Below, one piece after another: positions 50,598-59,080 of a DNA stretch of 60,958 bases. Numbering within the stretch: position 1 is the first letter of the stretch; each line of letters opens with the position of its first letter. Made by a program: the position numbers and the translations under genes. The stretch lies in assembly GCA_039930985.1 (NCBI GenBank), contig JBDTSV010000020.1, forward strand, positions 1 to 60,958, read 5' to 3'. This DNA is from CADEED01 sp039930985 (GTDB taxonomy: Bacteria > Pseudomonadota > Gammaproteobacteria > Steroidobacterales > Steroidobacteraceae). Under the pieces are notes generated by a model that saw only the letters and a list, made by a program, of their open reading frames with translations, was not told where the DNA came from and did no database searches.

Positions 50598-52826
50598 TCA
50601 CCGGGCGGAAGTTTCCGGGGAGTATCCCCGAATTGTGTGTTCCAGGAAAGCGTCGGAATTTCCGACACTGGCGAGGCCGTTCAGTTCCAGCTGCAGATAG
50701 AAGCCCGTCTCCTGGGTGCCCTCGCGGCTGGAGATGTAGCGGCGCGCCACCGCGCGCAGGCGCCAGCAACAGGCCTTGTACTCGAAGCCGGCAAACCGCT
50801 CGAGCATCTTGTCGTCGCGCAAGCTGTAGACCGCGCGGCCATAGGCGTTCCAGCGCTTGGAGATGGGCCACGCTCCGGATACTTCGGTCTGTTCGAGGCG
50901 ATCACGCTGCAAACGATAGGCGAGGTTCAGGACCCGATCGCCATCGGGGCGATATTGCAGCCGGAACTGCGAACGTTCGCTGCGCCGGTCTTCGGGATTC
51001 CATTGCAGACCGGCCTCCACATTCCAGTTCTTGTAAGCCGAGAGGGACACCTGCGCGACGAAATCCGAAGTGTCGCGCGTCGCCACTGGCTCGTCCGGCA
51101 ACACCACGCGCAGCTTCTCGAAGTAGTAGATCTGGCCGATGCTGGCCGCGAGGTACTGCGAACCGCTTTGCGCGTTGAATAGCCGGCTGGTCAGGCCGAA
51201 GGCGACCTGGTTGGCGTCATTGACGCGATCGGCACCCACGTACCGATTGGAGCGAAACAGTTGCACCAGATTCAGGTCGGGCAGCCCGGTATCGAACAGC
51301 GGCAGCTCGTCTTGGTTACGGTAAGGCGTGTAGAGATAGAGCGCGCGCGGCTCGAGCGTCATGCGGCGCTGGCCGTGCGAGCCCGCATCGCGTTCGAACA
51401 CCAGTCCGGCGTCGAGCGACGCGAATGGCAATGAACGCGTTGGCGAGTCTTCGGTGCCCGGCGCGTTGTCCTTGAGCGAATATTGCGTGTAGCGGAAGCC
51501 GGCCGTGGGACGCACGAAGAATCCGGGTGCCGACCAGTCGAGACCCGCGCGCGGTGCCACGTCGAGCCGCCAGCCGGTGACTCCGAGATTGCGCTCGAAG
51601 TTCACGAACTCGGCATCGAAGCCATAGTCGACTGCGTCGAGCCCGAGATCCCAGTCGCCCGAGGCGAGCACGCGCGGCGTGCGTGCGTACGGCCGGTCCG
51701 CGTCGGCAAGGTCTTCGTCGATGGTCTGGAAATCCTGGACCTGGGCGCGCACGTTCCAGTGTTCGTCGCGATAGGTGGCTTCGGCGAGCCGTTCGGTGAA
51801 CGGCACGCTGGTGCCTTCCGGACCCTGGGCGAAATCCTCGAAATAATTGCTGTCGCTCACATCGGTGGCGTCGATGCGAAAGCGCCAGTCGCCGGGCAGC
51901 TCGGCAACGTGTTTGAGTTGCAGGCGGGTCCGATCGCGGTCGGCGATCTGGTCGCCCGGTAGATAGTCGAAGCTGAGCGAGCCGCGCTGGCGGTCGGTGA
52001 GGAAGCGCAGCTCGCCGCCCAGGTCCAGGCCGCGCTTGCTGTAGTAGATCGGCTGGGCCGTGAAGTCGACATTCGGCCGGATGTTCCAGTAGTAGGGCGC
52101 CTCGACCTGTATGCCGTTGCGCGACGAGCCGCCGAGGTTCGGAAAGAGGAACCCGCTCTTGCGTTGCGGCCCGATGGGAAAGCTCATCCACGGCAGGTAG
52201 ACGAACGGCACGTTCTTGAATTCGACGCTGGTGCCGCGGCCCGTGCCGTTGTGGGCGCGGGTATCGAGCACGATGCGCTTCGACTTCATCTGCCAGGCCA
52301 TGTCGGTGACCGGGCAGGTGCTGAACGACACGTCCTCGAGCGTGATCTTGCCGTCCTCGCTGACCTCCATGCTGCGCGCCGCGCCGCGCGCGTTGCGCTC
52401 CGGCAGCTCGAACTGCGTACCTTCGAACTGCGCGCCAAGCGCCGGGGAATAGGTGCCGCTGCTGCCGCGGACGGTGATCTTCGGATCGGAGAACTCCACC
52501 GCGCCTTCGAGCTTGAAACGCTGGTTGGCGGCGTCGTACTCGAGGTGATCGGCGCGAATGCGCCGATTGCCTTGGCGCATCTCCACGTTGCCCGAGAGCA
52601 CGGCGTTGCCGTTGATGTCGAAATGGAAGTCCTTGTCGTCGCTCTCGATGACGATGGGCTCGCTGGTCGGATCGACGGCGGGCGTTTCGGGCTCGGGCGC
52701 GGCGGCCACGGTGGCGCTGGCCGGGGGCGGACAGATCGGTTCGTCGGCGCGAGCCGCCGCCATCGCGAAAATCAGCATCACACCCAGACCGGCATACCCG
52801 GTCGTTTTCGAAGTCTCTCTCGCCAT
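50598..52826 (-). CDS. lptD: LPS-assembly protein LptD
   Basis: A 742-aa outer-membrane protein that inserts LPS together with LptE. Signal peptide MARETSKTTGYAGLGVMLIF through ARA; an OstA-like beta-jellyroll (~50-190; FDINGNAVLSGNVEMRQG) and a large beta-barrel (LPWMSFPIGPQRKSGFLFPN, QPIYYSKRGLDLGGELRFL) follow. The LptD cysteine pattern is seen in part (CPPP near the mature N-terminus, CPVTD, and CC near the C-terminus). The start shares a 22-bp gap with the divergent amgK, and a TATAGT hexamer ends 7 bases upstream. Confidence 0.95.
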   Translation of the reverse strand: MARETSKTTGYAGLGVMLIFAMAAARADEPICPPPASATVAAAPEPETPAVDPTSEPIVIESDDKDFHFDINGNAVLSGNVEMRQGNRRIRADHLEYDAANQRFKLEGAVEFSDPKITVRGSSGTYSPALGAQFEGTQFELPERNARGAARSMEVSEDGKITLEDVSFSTCPVTDMAWQMKSKRIVLDTRAHNGTGRGTSVEFKNVPFVYLPWMSFPIGPQRKSGFLFPNLGGSSRNGIQVEAPYYWNIRPNVDFTAQPIYYSKRGLDLGGELRFLTDRQRGSLSFDYLPGDQIADRDRTRLQLKHVAELPGDWRFRIDATDVSDSNYFEDFAQGPEGTSVPFTERLAEATYRDEHWNVRAQVQDFQTIDEDLADADRPYARTPRVLASGDWDLGLDAVDYGFDAEFVNFERNLGVTGWRLDVAPRAGLDWSAPGFFVRPTAGFRYTQYSLKDNAPGTEDSPTRSLPFASLDAGLVFERDAGSHGQRRMTLEPRALYLYTPYRNQDELPLFDTGLPDLNLVQLFRSNRYVGADRVNDANQVAFGLTSRLFNAQSGSQYLAASIGQIYYFEKLRVVLPDEPVATRDTSDFVAQVSLSAYKNWNVEAGLQWNPEDRRSERSQFRLQYRPDGDRVLNLAYRLQRDRLEQTEVSGAWPISKRWNAYGRAVYSLRDDKMLERFAGFEYKACCWRLRAVARRYISSREGTQETGFYLQLELNGLASVGNSDAFLEHTIRGYSPETSAR

Positions 52827-52833
52827 GTTGCGC

Positions 52834-52841
52834 ACTATACT
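52834..52841. promoter_or_regulatory. Overlapping divergent -10 elements of lptD and amgK
   Basis: The 8 bases ACTATACT give TATACT on the plus strand (52836-52841, 7 bases before the amgK ATG at 52849) and TATAGT on the minus strand (52839-52834, 7 bases before the lptD ATG at 52826). The gap is 22 bp and neither gene has a Shine-Dalgarno. The two promoters would compete for polymerase. Confidence 0.55.
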
Positions 52842-52848
52842 TATTGGA

Positions 52849-54132
52849 ATGCTCAAGAACGACGCGCGCCTCTCGCTCATCCGTAGTTGGCTGACACGCG
52901 ACCTGGGATGGCGCGTCGGCCGCATCTCGGTGGCATCCGCCGACGCCAGCTTCCGCCGCTACTTCCGCATCTCGCGGGGAGACGTGGATCCGGCCGCCTG
53001 GGCTCCAAAAGCGGACACCCTGATCGTCATGGATGCGCCACCTGGCAAGGAAGACGTCGCGCCCTATCTCAAAGTGTCGGCGCTGCTGGAGCAGGCGGGG
53101 GCGCACGTGCCCCACGTGCACAACGCCGATCTGAAGCGCGGCTTCATCGTGATGGAGGACCTGGGCGACACCCAGTTCCTGTCGCGGCTCAAGACGGGTC
53201 GCGGCGTCGACAAGCTCTATGGCGAAGCGCTCACCACGCTCGCCAATATTCAGGTGCGGGGCCTCAAGGCCGCGCAGATGCTCGAGCCCTATGACCGCGC
53301 GCCGCTCGAGCGCGAACTCAATGTCATGCCGGAGTGGTTCCTGCGCAAGCATCTGCGGCTCGAGCTGTCGCCCGAAGAGCGGGCGCTGTTGACGGTGACC
53401 CATGAGTTCCTGATCAACGAGGCGTTGCTGCAGCCACAGGTATTCGTTCATCGCGACTACCACTCGCGCAATCTCATGGTGCTGCCGGATTCGCAGGGCG
53501 GGCCCGGGGTCATCGACTTCCAGGATGCGCTGCGCGGTCCGATCGGCTACGACCTCGTGTCGTTGCTCAAGGACTGCTACATCAGCTGGTCGCGCGAGCG
53601 CGTCGAGCGCTGGGTGCGCGGCTATCGGCGCGTGCTCGGAAACCTGGGCGCCAATGTCGGCGACAGCGAATATCAGTTCCTGCGCTGGTTCGACCTCATC
53701 GGCGTGCAGCGCCATCTCAAGGTTCTCGGCGTTTTCGCGCGGCTGTGGCATCGCGACGGCAAGATCGGGTATCTCGCCGATCTGCCCTTGACGCTCGACT
53801 ACGTGCGCGACGCCTGCCGGCGGTATCCGGAGCTGGTCGAGTTCGAGCGCTGGCTTGGGTGGCGCGTCGTGCCGCTGCTCGCGCCGGCGAACGCGCGGCA
53901 AAAGGAAAGCCCCCGGCGTCGCAAGCCGGTCGCGAAGAAAAAGAAGAAGTCCGCGCGGTCGCCGCGGGTGGCGCGTCCGGCTCGCAAGCCTGTGCGCGTG
54001 GTCAAGCGTGCGAAGAAGCGAGTCAAGATCAAGAAACGCGTCAAGGCCAGGAAACGCGTCAAGATCAGAAAGCGCGTCAAGGCCAGGAAACGCGCGTCGC
54101 CCGCACGCCGGTCGCGCCGGCTGCATAAGTGA
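52849..54132 (+). CDS. amgK: N-acetylmuramate/N-acetylglucosamine anomeric kinase with basic tail
   Basis: A 427-aa protein. Residues 1-~340 are an aminoglycoside-phosphotransferase-fold kinase (VHRDYHSRNLMVLP catalytic loop, GVIDFQDALRGPIGYD metal site) matching AmgK of Pseudomonas, which phosphorylates MurNAc/GlcNAc at C1 in peptidoglycan recycling. The last ~85 residues are almost only Lys, Arg, Ala, Pro and Val, with repeated KKRVKARKRVKI-type units like histone H1 tails, which AmgK normally lacks. Immediately followed by murU, the next enzyme of the pathway. Confidence 0.92.
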   Translation: MLKNDARLSLIRSWLTRDLGWRVGRISVASADASFRRYFRISRGDVDPAAWAPKADTLIVMDAPPGKEDVAPYLKVSALLEQAGAHVPHVHNADLKRGFIVMEDLGDTQFLSRLKTGRGVDKLYGEALTTLANIQVRGLKAAQMLEPYDRAPLERELNVMPEWFLRKHLRLELSPEERALLTVTHEFLINEALLQPQVFVHRDYHSRNLMVLPDSQGGPGVIDFQDALRGPIGYDLVSLLKDCYISWSRERVERWVRGYRRVLGNLGANVGDSEYQFLRWFDLIGVQRHLKVLGVFARLWHRDGKIGYLADLPLTLDYVRDACRRYPELVEFERWLGWRVVPLLAPANARQKESPRRRKPVAKKKKKSARSPRVARPARKPVRVVKRAKKRVKIKKRVKARKRVKIRKRVKARKRASPARRSRRLHK

Positions 54133-54812
54133 GAGCCATGGTCCTCGCCGCGGGACGCGGCGAACGCATGCGCCCGCTCACGGATGCGGAGCCCAAACCA
54201 TTGCTGCGCGTCGGCGGCAAGCGGCTCATCGAATATCACCTCGAGCGGCTCGCCGCGGGCGGATTTCGCGAGGTGGTGATCAATACCGCCTGGTTAGGCG
54301 ACATGATCGAAGCGACGCTGGGAGACGGTGGGAAGTTTGGGCTTGCCATAACATACAGCCACGAGCGCCCCGAAGCCCTGGAGACGGGTGGGGGCATTTT
54401 TCATGCGTTACCACTGCTAGGATCGGCGCCGTTCCTGCTGGTCAATGGCGATGTGTGGACGGACATCGACTTCGGCGCTTTGCGCCGCGATCCGCCCGCC
54501 GGATCGACCGCGCACCTGGTGCTCGTGCGCAACCCGCCACAGCATGCTCGCGGCGATTTTCTGCTCGGGCAGGGATTCGTGTCAGAAGGTGAGGGATCGA
54601 GACAGACGTATTCGGGGGTCGGTATCTATCGACCAGAGTTTTTCGCCGGTTGCCGGCCCGGTAAATTTCCGTTGTTGCCTTTGCTGCGCCGGGCCATCGC
54701 CCAGCGCGCGCTCAGCGGGGAACTGCACGAAGGCCGCTGGTATGACATCGGCACCATCGAGCGTCTGCGCGCGCTGGATGAGCAGCTGTCGCAGGCGGTT
54801 ACGGTTTCTTAG
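54129..54812 (+). CDS. murU: N-acetylmuramate 1-phosphate uridylyltransferase
   Basis: A 227-aa nucleotidyltransferase making UDP-MurNAc from MurNAc-1-phosphate. LAAGRGERMRPLTDAEPKP is the nucleotide-binding signature; ETGGGIFHALPLLG, LVNGDVWTDIDF and GRWYDIGTIERL follow. GTG 54129 overlaps the amgK stop (GTGA). The AmgK-MurU pair bypasses de novo synthesis and MurA inhibition by fosfomycin. Confidence 0.93.
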   Translation: MRAMVLAAGRGERMRPLTDAEPKPLLRVGGKRLIEYHLERLAAGGFREVVINTAWLGDMIEATLGDGGKFGLAITYSHERPEALETGGGIFHALPLLGSAPFLLVNGDVWTDIDFGALRRDPPAGSTAHLVLVRNPPQHARGDFLLGQGFVSEGEGSRQTYSGVGIYRPEFFAGCRPGKFPLLPLLRRAIAQRALSGELHEGRWYDIGTIERLRALDEQLSQAVTVS

Positions 54813-54822
54813 GGAGAGCTAG

Positions 54823-56334
54823 ATGAAAAAGATTGTCGTAGTGGTCGTAGTGCTGGTCCTGCTGCTGGTGGTCGCACCATGGGGAGTCGGAAGAGTTGCG
54901 CAGCAGCGCATCGACAATGGGCTCGCGAAGCTCACCGAACAGGCACCGTATCTCAAGGTAGTCGAGAACAAATACACCACCGGCTGGTTCAAGTCCGAAC
55001 AGGTAATCACGTTCGAGGCGTTCGGTCCGTGGATGAAGGCGATGAGCGACGCGATGAAGAAAGCAGGCGCGCCCATGTCGACCGATATGGAGCCGCACGA
55101 GCCTGGCGCCGTCGAGCCACCAGCTGACGCTGCAGCCGCCGCCACGGATCCCGCGGTCGATCCCGCCGCCGTCCCGCCCGTCGAGCCCGCGGCGCTGCCG
55201 GAGTCGCCGATGCGCTTCACGGTACGCAACGAAATCCTGCATGGACCCGTGCTGGGGCTGTCGGGCTTAGGCATCGCACGCGTCGAATCGCACCTGGTGC
55301 TTGCCGAAGACACGCGCAAGAAGATAGCCGAGCTCTTCGGGCCGAAAGATCCACTCGAAATCACCACTCGCGTCGGCTTTTTCGGCGGTGGAACCACCAC
55401 CTTCAAGTCCGAGGGCCGCACGATCAAACCCAAGGATTCGAAGGTGCAGATCACCTGGGAGACTTTCAAGCTTGCGGTCGGTTACTCACACAACGCCGAC
55501 AGCTACGACATGGACGGCAAGTGGCCGAAGGTCGAAGTCAACAATCTCGACGATAAATCGCATGTCGTCATGAGCGACATGACGATCGGTGGTGAAGGCA
55601 GGCGTGTTCGTGGCGACCTGTACGACGGCAACTTCACTTTCGGCATCGACAACCTGGTTATCGATGGCAAGGACTCCGAATCTTTCGAGATGAAAGGTTT
55701 GAACGTCACCGAGGTTATCGAAACCAAGGGCGACTTCACCGGTGTGAGCGCCAAGATGGGCACGGGCGAGGTCAAGGTCAAAGAGCTCACGAGCATGGGC
55801 ATCGCACTCAAGGAAGTTCACTACGACATCGGGGTGCGCCGCCTGCACACGCCAACGCTCGAGAAGATTTTTGCCAGCATGAAAGCGATGTACGCCAAGC
55901 CGCTGCCGGTTGGGGTCGAAGTCGAAAAAATGGTCTTCGCACCTTTCAAGGAAGGCGGCGCGGAGTTGCTCAAATACGACCCTGAGTTCGTCATCGATCG
56001 CATTGGTATCGTCACCGCCGATGGCGATGGGTACATCAAGGGCCTGGTCACGCTGAAGGGCGCCACACCTGACGATTTTGGTTCGGGAAGCATGGGCCTC
56101 ATCGGCAAGATCCACGCCGACATCACGATTGATGTTTCCGAGAAGATGATTCAGAAATTCCCCAACGGCTCCACCGCCGCCGGCGCGGGTGTCGATTCGG
56201 GCTATGTGAAGCGCGAAGGCGACCGGCTGATCTGCAAGATCCTCTTCGCCGAGGGCAAGCTCACGGTAAACGGGAAACCTCAGGCAATTCCGGGACTTGG
56301 CGGCCCGCCGCAGGAAGGACCGCCGCCGCAGTAG
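54823..56334 (+). CDS. YdgA-like DUF945 protein
   Basis: A 503-aa protein with an N-terminal hydrophobic anchor or signal (KKIVVVVVVLVLLLVVAPWG) and a periplasmic remainder of the YdgA/DUF945 family (RIDNGLAKLTEQAPYLKVVE, YTTGWFKSEQVITFE). An Ala/Pro-rich insert (~95-125) interrupts the N-terminal third. Family function is unknown; it is a common gammaproteobacterial envelope protein. AGGGAGAG precedes the ATG, unlike many neighbours. Confidence 0.85.
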   Translation: MKKIVVVVVVLVLLLVVAPWGVGRVAQQRIDNGLAKLTEQAPYLKVVENKYTTGWFKSEQVITFEAFGPWMKAMSDAMKKAGAPMSTDMEPHEPGAVEPPADAAAAATDPAVDPAAVPPVEPAALPESPMRFTVRNEILHGPVLGLSGLGIARVESHLVLAEDTRKKIAELFGPKDPLEITTRVGFFGGGTTTFKSEGRTIKPKDSKVQITWETFKLAVGYSHNADSYDMDGKWPKVEVNNLDDKSHVVMSDMTIGGEGRRVRGDLYDGNFTFGIDNLVIDGKDSESFEMKGLNVTEVIETKGDFTGVSAKMGTGEVKVKELTSMGIALKEVHYDIGVRRLHTPTLEKIFASMKAMYAKPLPVGVEVEKMVFAPFKEGGAELLKYDPEFVIDRIGIVTADGDGYIKGLVTLKGATPDDFGSGSMGLIGKIHADITIDVSEKMIQKFPNGSTAAGAGVDSGYVKREGDRLICKILFAEGKLTVNGKPQAIPGLGGPPQEGPPPQ

Positions 56335-56352
56335 TAGACTCCGCGGCCTTAG

Positions 56353-58032
56353 ATGGCATCACTCAAGGACATCCCCGTCGTCACCGAATCGCGCGCGATT
56401 CGCAGTGGCGAGAAGTACGTGACACCGCAGGGCTTCACCGCCATCAAGGACGGTCAGAAGCTGCGTGCGGGGAATGTTCCGCAGGCTTCAGGGCGCAAGC
56501 CCGCGTGGATCCGCGCGCAGTTGCCGGTGGGCGCGGGTTTCGGCACGGTCAAGGGCATCGTGCACGAGCACCGGCTCGCGACGGTGTGCGAAGAAGCCAA
56601 GTGCCCGAACATCGGCGAATGCTGGAATGCGGGCACCGCCACCATCATGTTGATGGGCGCCGTGTGTACCCGGGCCTGCCGCTTCTGTTCCGTGGACACG
56701 GGCAATCCGCGCGGGTGGTTAGACGTCGAGGAACCCGAGAATACCGCGCGCAGTGTCGAGCTCATGAAGCTCAAGTACATCGTGCTGACCTCGGTGAACC
56801 GCGACGATCTGCCCGATGGCGGCGCTGCGCACTACGCCGCGGCCATCCGCGCCATCAAGCGGCGCACGCCGCAGGCTGCCGTCGAAGCGCTCACGCCCGA
56901 TTTTCAGGGTGTGCTGAGTGACGTCGAGACGGTGGTCGATTCGGGTCTCGATGTCTTCGCGCAGAACGTGGAAACGGTGCAGCGCCTTACGCACCCGGTG
57001 CGCGATGCGCGCGCCAGTTACCAGCAGACGCTCGCGGTGCTCGGGCACGCCAAGAGATACAAACCGTCGGTGCTCACCAAGACGAGCCTGATGCTGGGCC
57101 TCGGCGAAACCGACGAAGAGATCGCGCAGACGATGGACGACCTGCGCGCCAACGATGTCGATTTGCTGACGCTGGGCCAATATCTGCGACCCACGATCCA
57201 CCATCTTGAAGTGCAGCGCTTCGTCACGCCGGCCGAGTTCGACCAGTATCGCCAGTGGGCGTTGGCCAAAGGTTTTCGCGAATGCGTGGCCGGTCCGCTG
57301 GTGCGCTCGAGCTACCGCGCCGAGCAGGCACTGGCCGGCAACAACGCCGGCATCAGGAACGGGGCTTTCACAGGGGCTGCGCCCCACCTCGGAAACGGCG
57401 CTGAAGCAGCGCCGTCCGTGAAATGGCTGGGCCGCGTCGACTACGAGCCCACCTGGCGCGAAATGCAGCGCTTCACCGACACGCGCGATGCGAACACGCC
57501 CGACGAGATCTGGTTGCTCGAACATCCGCCGGTGTTCACGCTCGGCATGAACGCGGACGCGGGTCACGTACTCAACGCCGGCGACATTCCGGTCATCAAG
57601 ATCGATCGGGGCGGGCAGGTGACCTACCACGGCCCCGGCCAGCTCGTGGTCTATCCACTCATCGACATCCGCCGCGCCGGACTCGGCGTTCGTGATCTCG
57701 TGACCGCGCTCGAGCGTGCCGTCATCGACTACTGTGCGAGCTTCGGCATCACCGCCGAGTGCCGCAAGAATGCCCCGGGCGTGTACGTTGCCAACCAGAA
57801 GGTGGCGAGCATCGGCCTGCGCATCCGCCGCGGCGCCAGCTACCACGGTCTCGCGTTCAACGTGAACATGGACCTCGAGCCATTCCAGCGCATCAATCCG
57901 TGTGGCTACGCCGGCCTGCAGATGACGCAGCTGGCCGAACTCGGCTTGAAAGATCCGCAGGTCGAATCCGTCGGCCGTGCCTTCATGCCGTTCCTCAACG
58001 AAGCGCTGGCGCAGCTCCGCACCAAGCGCTGA
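56353..58032 (+). CDS. LipA-LipB fusion: lipoyl synthase plus octanoyltransferase
   Basis: A 559-aa single reading frame. Residues ~1-338 are lipoyl synthase (LipA): auxiliary cluster CEEAKCPNIGECW, radical-SAM CTRACRFCSVDTG, and the end GPLVRSSYRAEQALAG. Residues ~357-559 are octanoyl-ACP:protein transferase (LipB): GGQVTYHGPGQLVVYP, NAPGVYVANQKVASIGLRI and the catalytic cysteine in RINPCGYAG. The two are normally separate genes. The joint (residues ~340-356) is encoded by a palindromic repeat (57372-57420) that removes the LipA stop. An in-frame GTG at 57418 could still start LipB alone. LipB loads octanoate and LipA inserts the sulfurs on lipoyl proteins such as GcvH. Confidence 0.92.
   Translation: MASLKDIPVVTESRAIRSGEKYVTPQGFTAIKDGQKLRAGNVPQASGRKPAWIRAQLPVGAGFGTVKGIVHEHRLATVCEEAKCPNIGECWNAGTATIMLMGAVCTRACRFCSVDTGNPRGWLDVEEPENTARSVELMKLKYIVLTSVNRDDLPDGGAAHYAAAIRAIKRRTPQAAVEALTPDFQGVLSDVETVVDSGLDVFAQNVETVQRLTHPVRDARASYQQTLAVLGHAKRYKPSVLTKTSLMLGLGETDEEIAQTMDDLRANDVDLLTLGQYLRPTIHHLEVQRFVTPAEFDQYRQWALAKGFRECVAGPLVRSSYRAEQALAGNNAGIRNGAFTGAAPHLGNGAEAAPSVKWLGRVDYEPTWREMQRFTDTRDANTPDEIWLLEHPPVFTLGMNADAGHVLNAGDIPVIKIDRGGQVTYHGPGQLVVYPLIDIRRAGLGVRDLVTALERAVIDYCASFGITAECRKNAPGVYVANQKVASIGLRIRRGASYHGLAFNVNMDLEPFQRINPCGYAGLQMTQLAELGLKDPQVESVGRAFMPFLNEALAQLRTKR
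57372..57420. repeat. Two-hairpin palindromic element, copy 2 (LipA/LipB joint)
   Basis: AGGGGCTGCGCCCC (57372-57385) is followed by TCGGAAACGGCGCTGAAGCA and GCGCCGTCCG, a second dyad (CGGCGCT/AGCGCCG). The order, spacing and sequence match the element at 716-764. It is read through in frame as the linker of the fusion protein. Confidence 0.75.
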
Positions 58033-58066
58033 TTTGTTGCCATCGCTCATTCCCGTGAGACAGGCC

Positions 58067-58708
58067 ATGAACAAACAAACGCTGCAGATTGTCGCCCCGC
58101 TATGCCTGCTCGCATTCCTGCAAACGTTGCCCGCGCGGGCGGCGGCAGCCTCCGATGACCTGGTGGTCATCGATCTGCGCCCGGCGGCCGAGAAGGAGGG
58201 GACCGGGCTCTCGGCAGTCAGCGGCAAGTGCAACAAGGGTGTTTTTCGCATCGCCGATGTCGCATCTGATCCGCTCAAGATCGAGGTGCTCAAGAACGCT
58301 CTCGCGCAGCATCTTGGCATGGCTGCCGACGGCAAGACGCTCACGGTGCTGAACTGGACGATCTACTACAACAAGGTGGCGGCGCACGGCGGCTCCAAGC
58401 TCGGCAATGTCGGGCTGATGGGATACTCGATTCCTCATAAAGAGAAAGAGAAGGAGCGCGGCAGCAAATGCACGCGTGAGGAATCGGCCGGCGGGTGGTA
58501 CCAGGGGAGCGAGGTGACGACTTCGGCACCGCCGCTGGTTTCGGAATTTGCAGGAACCTTCGCCGGCAAACCTCTCAGCGTGCGAATCGTGTACTCGCCG
58601 CGCCGGGTCATCGCCGGGAAGTTCGAGGGCGACCCGGACGACACGAATGTGTTGATCGAGGCGGTCGGCAAGACCGCCGAAGCGCTGGCCGCCGCCATCG
58701 TCCAGTAG
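58067..58708 (+). CDS. Secreted hypothetical protein
   Basis: A 213-aa exported protein; signal peptide MNKQTLQIVAPLCLLAFLQT through ARA. The mature part includes DLVVIDLRPAAEKEG, LNWTIYYNKVAAHGGSKLG, a short basic stretch KEKEKERG and a C-terminal alpha/beta part (NVLIEAVGKTAEALAAAIV). No family was recognised. The frame is open from 57977, but ATG 58067 gives the signal peptide. The stop directly abuts the GTG of the next gene. Confidence 0.7.
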   Translation: MNKQTLQIVAPLCLLAFLQTLPARAAAASDDLVVIDLRPAAEKEGTGLSAVSGKCNKGVFRIADVASDPLKIEVLKNALAQHLGMAADGKTLTVLNWTIYYNKVAAHGGSKLGNVGLMGYSIPHKEKEKERGSKCTREESAGGWYQGSEVTTSAPPLVSEFAGTFAGKPLSVRIVYSPRRVIAGKFEGDPDDTNVLIEAVGKTAEALAAAIVQ

Positions 58709-59080
58709 GTGCGCTACTTCGCCAATCTGTCAGCCGGCAAGATTGCGCTGTGGTGTTTTCTCATCTGGTATCTCGCCACCGTCATCCACCACTTCGATCC
58801 GGCGCCGGCGATCTGGCTCAATGCACTCGGCATCAGCGCCATCATCGGCGTGGCGCTCTACCTATCCGTGCGCGAGCCGGGCAAGCCGCCGCCGGACCGC
58901 TGGACGGTGCTTCGCCTGTTCCTCATGCCGTTCTGCGTATCGAGCTTCTCGCAGCTGATCAAGGGCAGGGGCTTCGTGCTGGTGTTTCCGCCGGACTTCC
59001 ACGAGATCGCAGTCTCGCTCGCGGCCTGCGCGGTATTCGTGATCGCCGTGTTGACGATCCGCAGCGTCAGATCAGCATGA
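58709..59080 (+). CDS. Small integral membrane protein
   Basis: A 123-aa protein with three or four hydrophobic segments (ALWCFLIWYLATVIHHF, WLNALGISAIIGVALYL, FLMPFCVSSFSQLI, SLAACAVFVIAVLTI). GTG 58709 is the base after the previous stop, so the pair is probably cotranscribed and coupled. Family not recognised. It overlaps the convergent DUF493 gene by 14 bases. Confidence 0.7.
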   Translation: MRYFANLSAGKIALWCFLIWYLATVIHHFDPAPAIWLNALGISAIIGVALYLSVREPGKPPPDRWTVLRLFLMPFCVSSFSQLIKGRGFVLVFPPDFHEIAVSLAACAVFVIAVLTIRSVRSA

